Source: Sphingomonas changbaiensis NBRC 104936 (lineage in GTDB: Bacteria; Pseudomonadota; Alphaproteobacteria; Sphingomonadales; Sphingomonadaceae). Taken from it: a DNA stretch of 64,000 nt. The notes beneath the pieces are model-generated. The model saw nothing but the letters and a program-made list of their open reading frames with translations. It ran no database searches and was not told the DNA's origin. The DNA is taken from positions 62,001-126,000 of the forward strand of contig NZ_BBWU01000051.1 in assembly GCF_000974765.1 (NCBI RefSeq), given 5' to 3'. The position numbers and the translations under genes were made by a program. Shown here one piece after another: positions 63,324-64,000 of the stretch (position 1 is the first letter of the stretch; every line of letters starts with the position of its first letter).

Positions 63324-64000
63324 TGTCGCGTAAGCCCGTCCCCGCCCAGCCGGGCGATCGCAGCCGGATCGAGGTCATGTTCGACCGGCCCCAGCTTCTC
63401 GGCCAGCTGTTCGGCCATTTCGACCAGAACCTGGTCGCGATCGAGAACAGGCTTGGCGTCTATATCGCGGCGCGCGGCAACAAGCTGCAGATCGAGGGAG
63501 AGGCGGAGCAGGCGGCGCGCGCGCGCGACGTGCTGACCGGGCTCTACAACCGCATCGTCCAGGGCCAGGAGGTCGATGCCGGCACCGTCGATGCGGTGAT
63601 CGCCATGTCCTCCGAGCCGACGCTGGAAGGCATCATCCGCACCGATGTCAGCCAGCCGCCGCCGGTGATGATCCGCACGCGCAAGAAGACGATCGTGCCG
63701 CGCTCCGCGACCCAGATCCGCTATATGGAAGCGCTGGCGCGCGACGAGATCATCTTCGCGCTCGGCCCGGCCGGCACCGGCAAGACCTATGTCGCGGTGG
63801 CGCAGGCCGTGCAGCAGCTGATCGCGGGCTCGGTCGACCGGCTGATCCTGTCGCGTCCGGCAGTGGAGGCGGGCGAAAAGCTCGGCTTCCTGCCCGGCGA
63901 TATGCGCGAGAAGGTCGATCCCTATCTGCGCCCGCTCTATGATGCGCTCTACGACATGCTGCCGACCGAGCAGGTCGAACGCCGCATGGCCTCCGGCGAG
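63324..64000 (+). CDS. phoH: PhoH family ATPase (5' part, cut by window edge)
   Basis: This P-loop NTPase of the PhoH family may act in RNA metabolism (often next to ybeY). The start ATG at 63324 follows a strong ribosome site TAGGAGG, 12 bases after miaB. The N-terminal KH-like part is followed by Walker A GPAGTGKT at residues 148-155 and LILSRPAVEAGEKLGFLPGD. About 225 residues are visible; the rest lies beyond base 64000. Confidence 0.94.

Overview
The window is GC-rich chromosomal DNA from an alphaproteobacterium, most likely a sphingomonad (Sphingomonadaceae). The case rests on an alphaproteobacterial-type ParC, a MucR/Ros zinc-finger regulator, a Fur without the usual Cys-x2-Cys pair, a LexA box of the GAAC-N7-GAAC form at uvrA, a split glycine decarboxylase (gcvPA/gcvPB) and many GTG/TTG starts. 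No rRNA, tRNA, CRISPR array, transposase or replication origin was seen.

Layout. 0-9.7 kb: the 5' part of parC, a compositionally foreign secreted serine protease, a small envelope cluster (Gly/Ser/Met-rich secreted protein, L,D-transpeptidase, small membrane protein), an alpha/beta hydrolase translationally coupled to a large RTX repeat protein, and a type IIG-like restriction-modification gene that breaks off in the middle of its methyltransferase domain, exactly where the RTX reading frame begins. 9.9-17.1 kb: uvrA followed by an accessory island holding a HicAB toxin-antitoxin pair, a second decayed 3' end of uvrA, a lower-GC two-gene operon (four-helix membrane protein plus ComEC-like metallo-beta-lactamase-fold protein), a DUF433 protein, a nucleotidyltransferase-fold protein and a 73-residue protein. 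17.4-34.8 kb: proS, glpD, rnr, an MBL hydrolase, an aldehyde dehydrogenase, an ATP-grasp protein, the tamA-tamB outer-membrane assembly operon, small proteins and an MT-A70 methyltransferase. 34.8-41.6 kb: a valine catabolism operon (mmsA, ridA-like, lipoprotein, isobutyryl-CoA dehydrogenase, enoyl-CoA hydratase, 3-hydroxyisobutyryl-CoA hydrolase, mmsB). 41.6-44.4 kb: transporter, DUF938 methyltransferase, SnoaL-like protein. 44.5-50.2 kb: the glycine cleavage operon gcvT-gcvH-methyltransferase-gcvPA-gcvPB under a tandem glycine riboswitch. 50.2-64 kb: ispH, rhlE, an M20 peptidase, a His-rich secreted protein, nfuA, a nitroreductase, tsaB-rimI, mucR, fur, plsC, miaB and the start of phoH.

The most unusual feature is a set of long palindromic interspersed repeats of several families. 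Most sit between genes, but three lie inside conserved genes and keep the frame open: one in uvrA, one in rnr and one in gcvPB. Each adds roughly 25-48 residues of low-complexity sequence to an essential or core protein, comparable in principle to the Rickettsia palindromic elements. Other points to examine are the RM/RTX chimeric junction, the hicAB module bracketed by two uvrA 3' ends, the uncharacterised membrane-protein/MBL operon, and a two-copy noncoding element near 17.4 and 34.3 kb.
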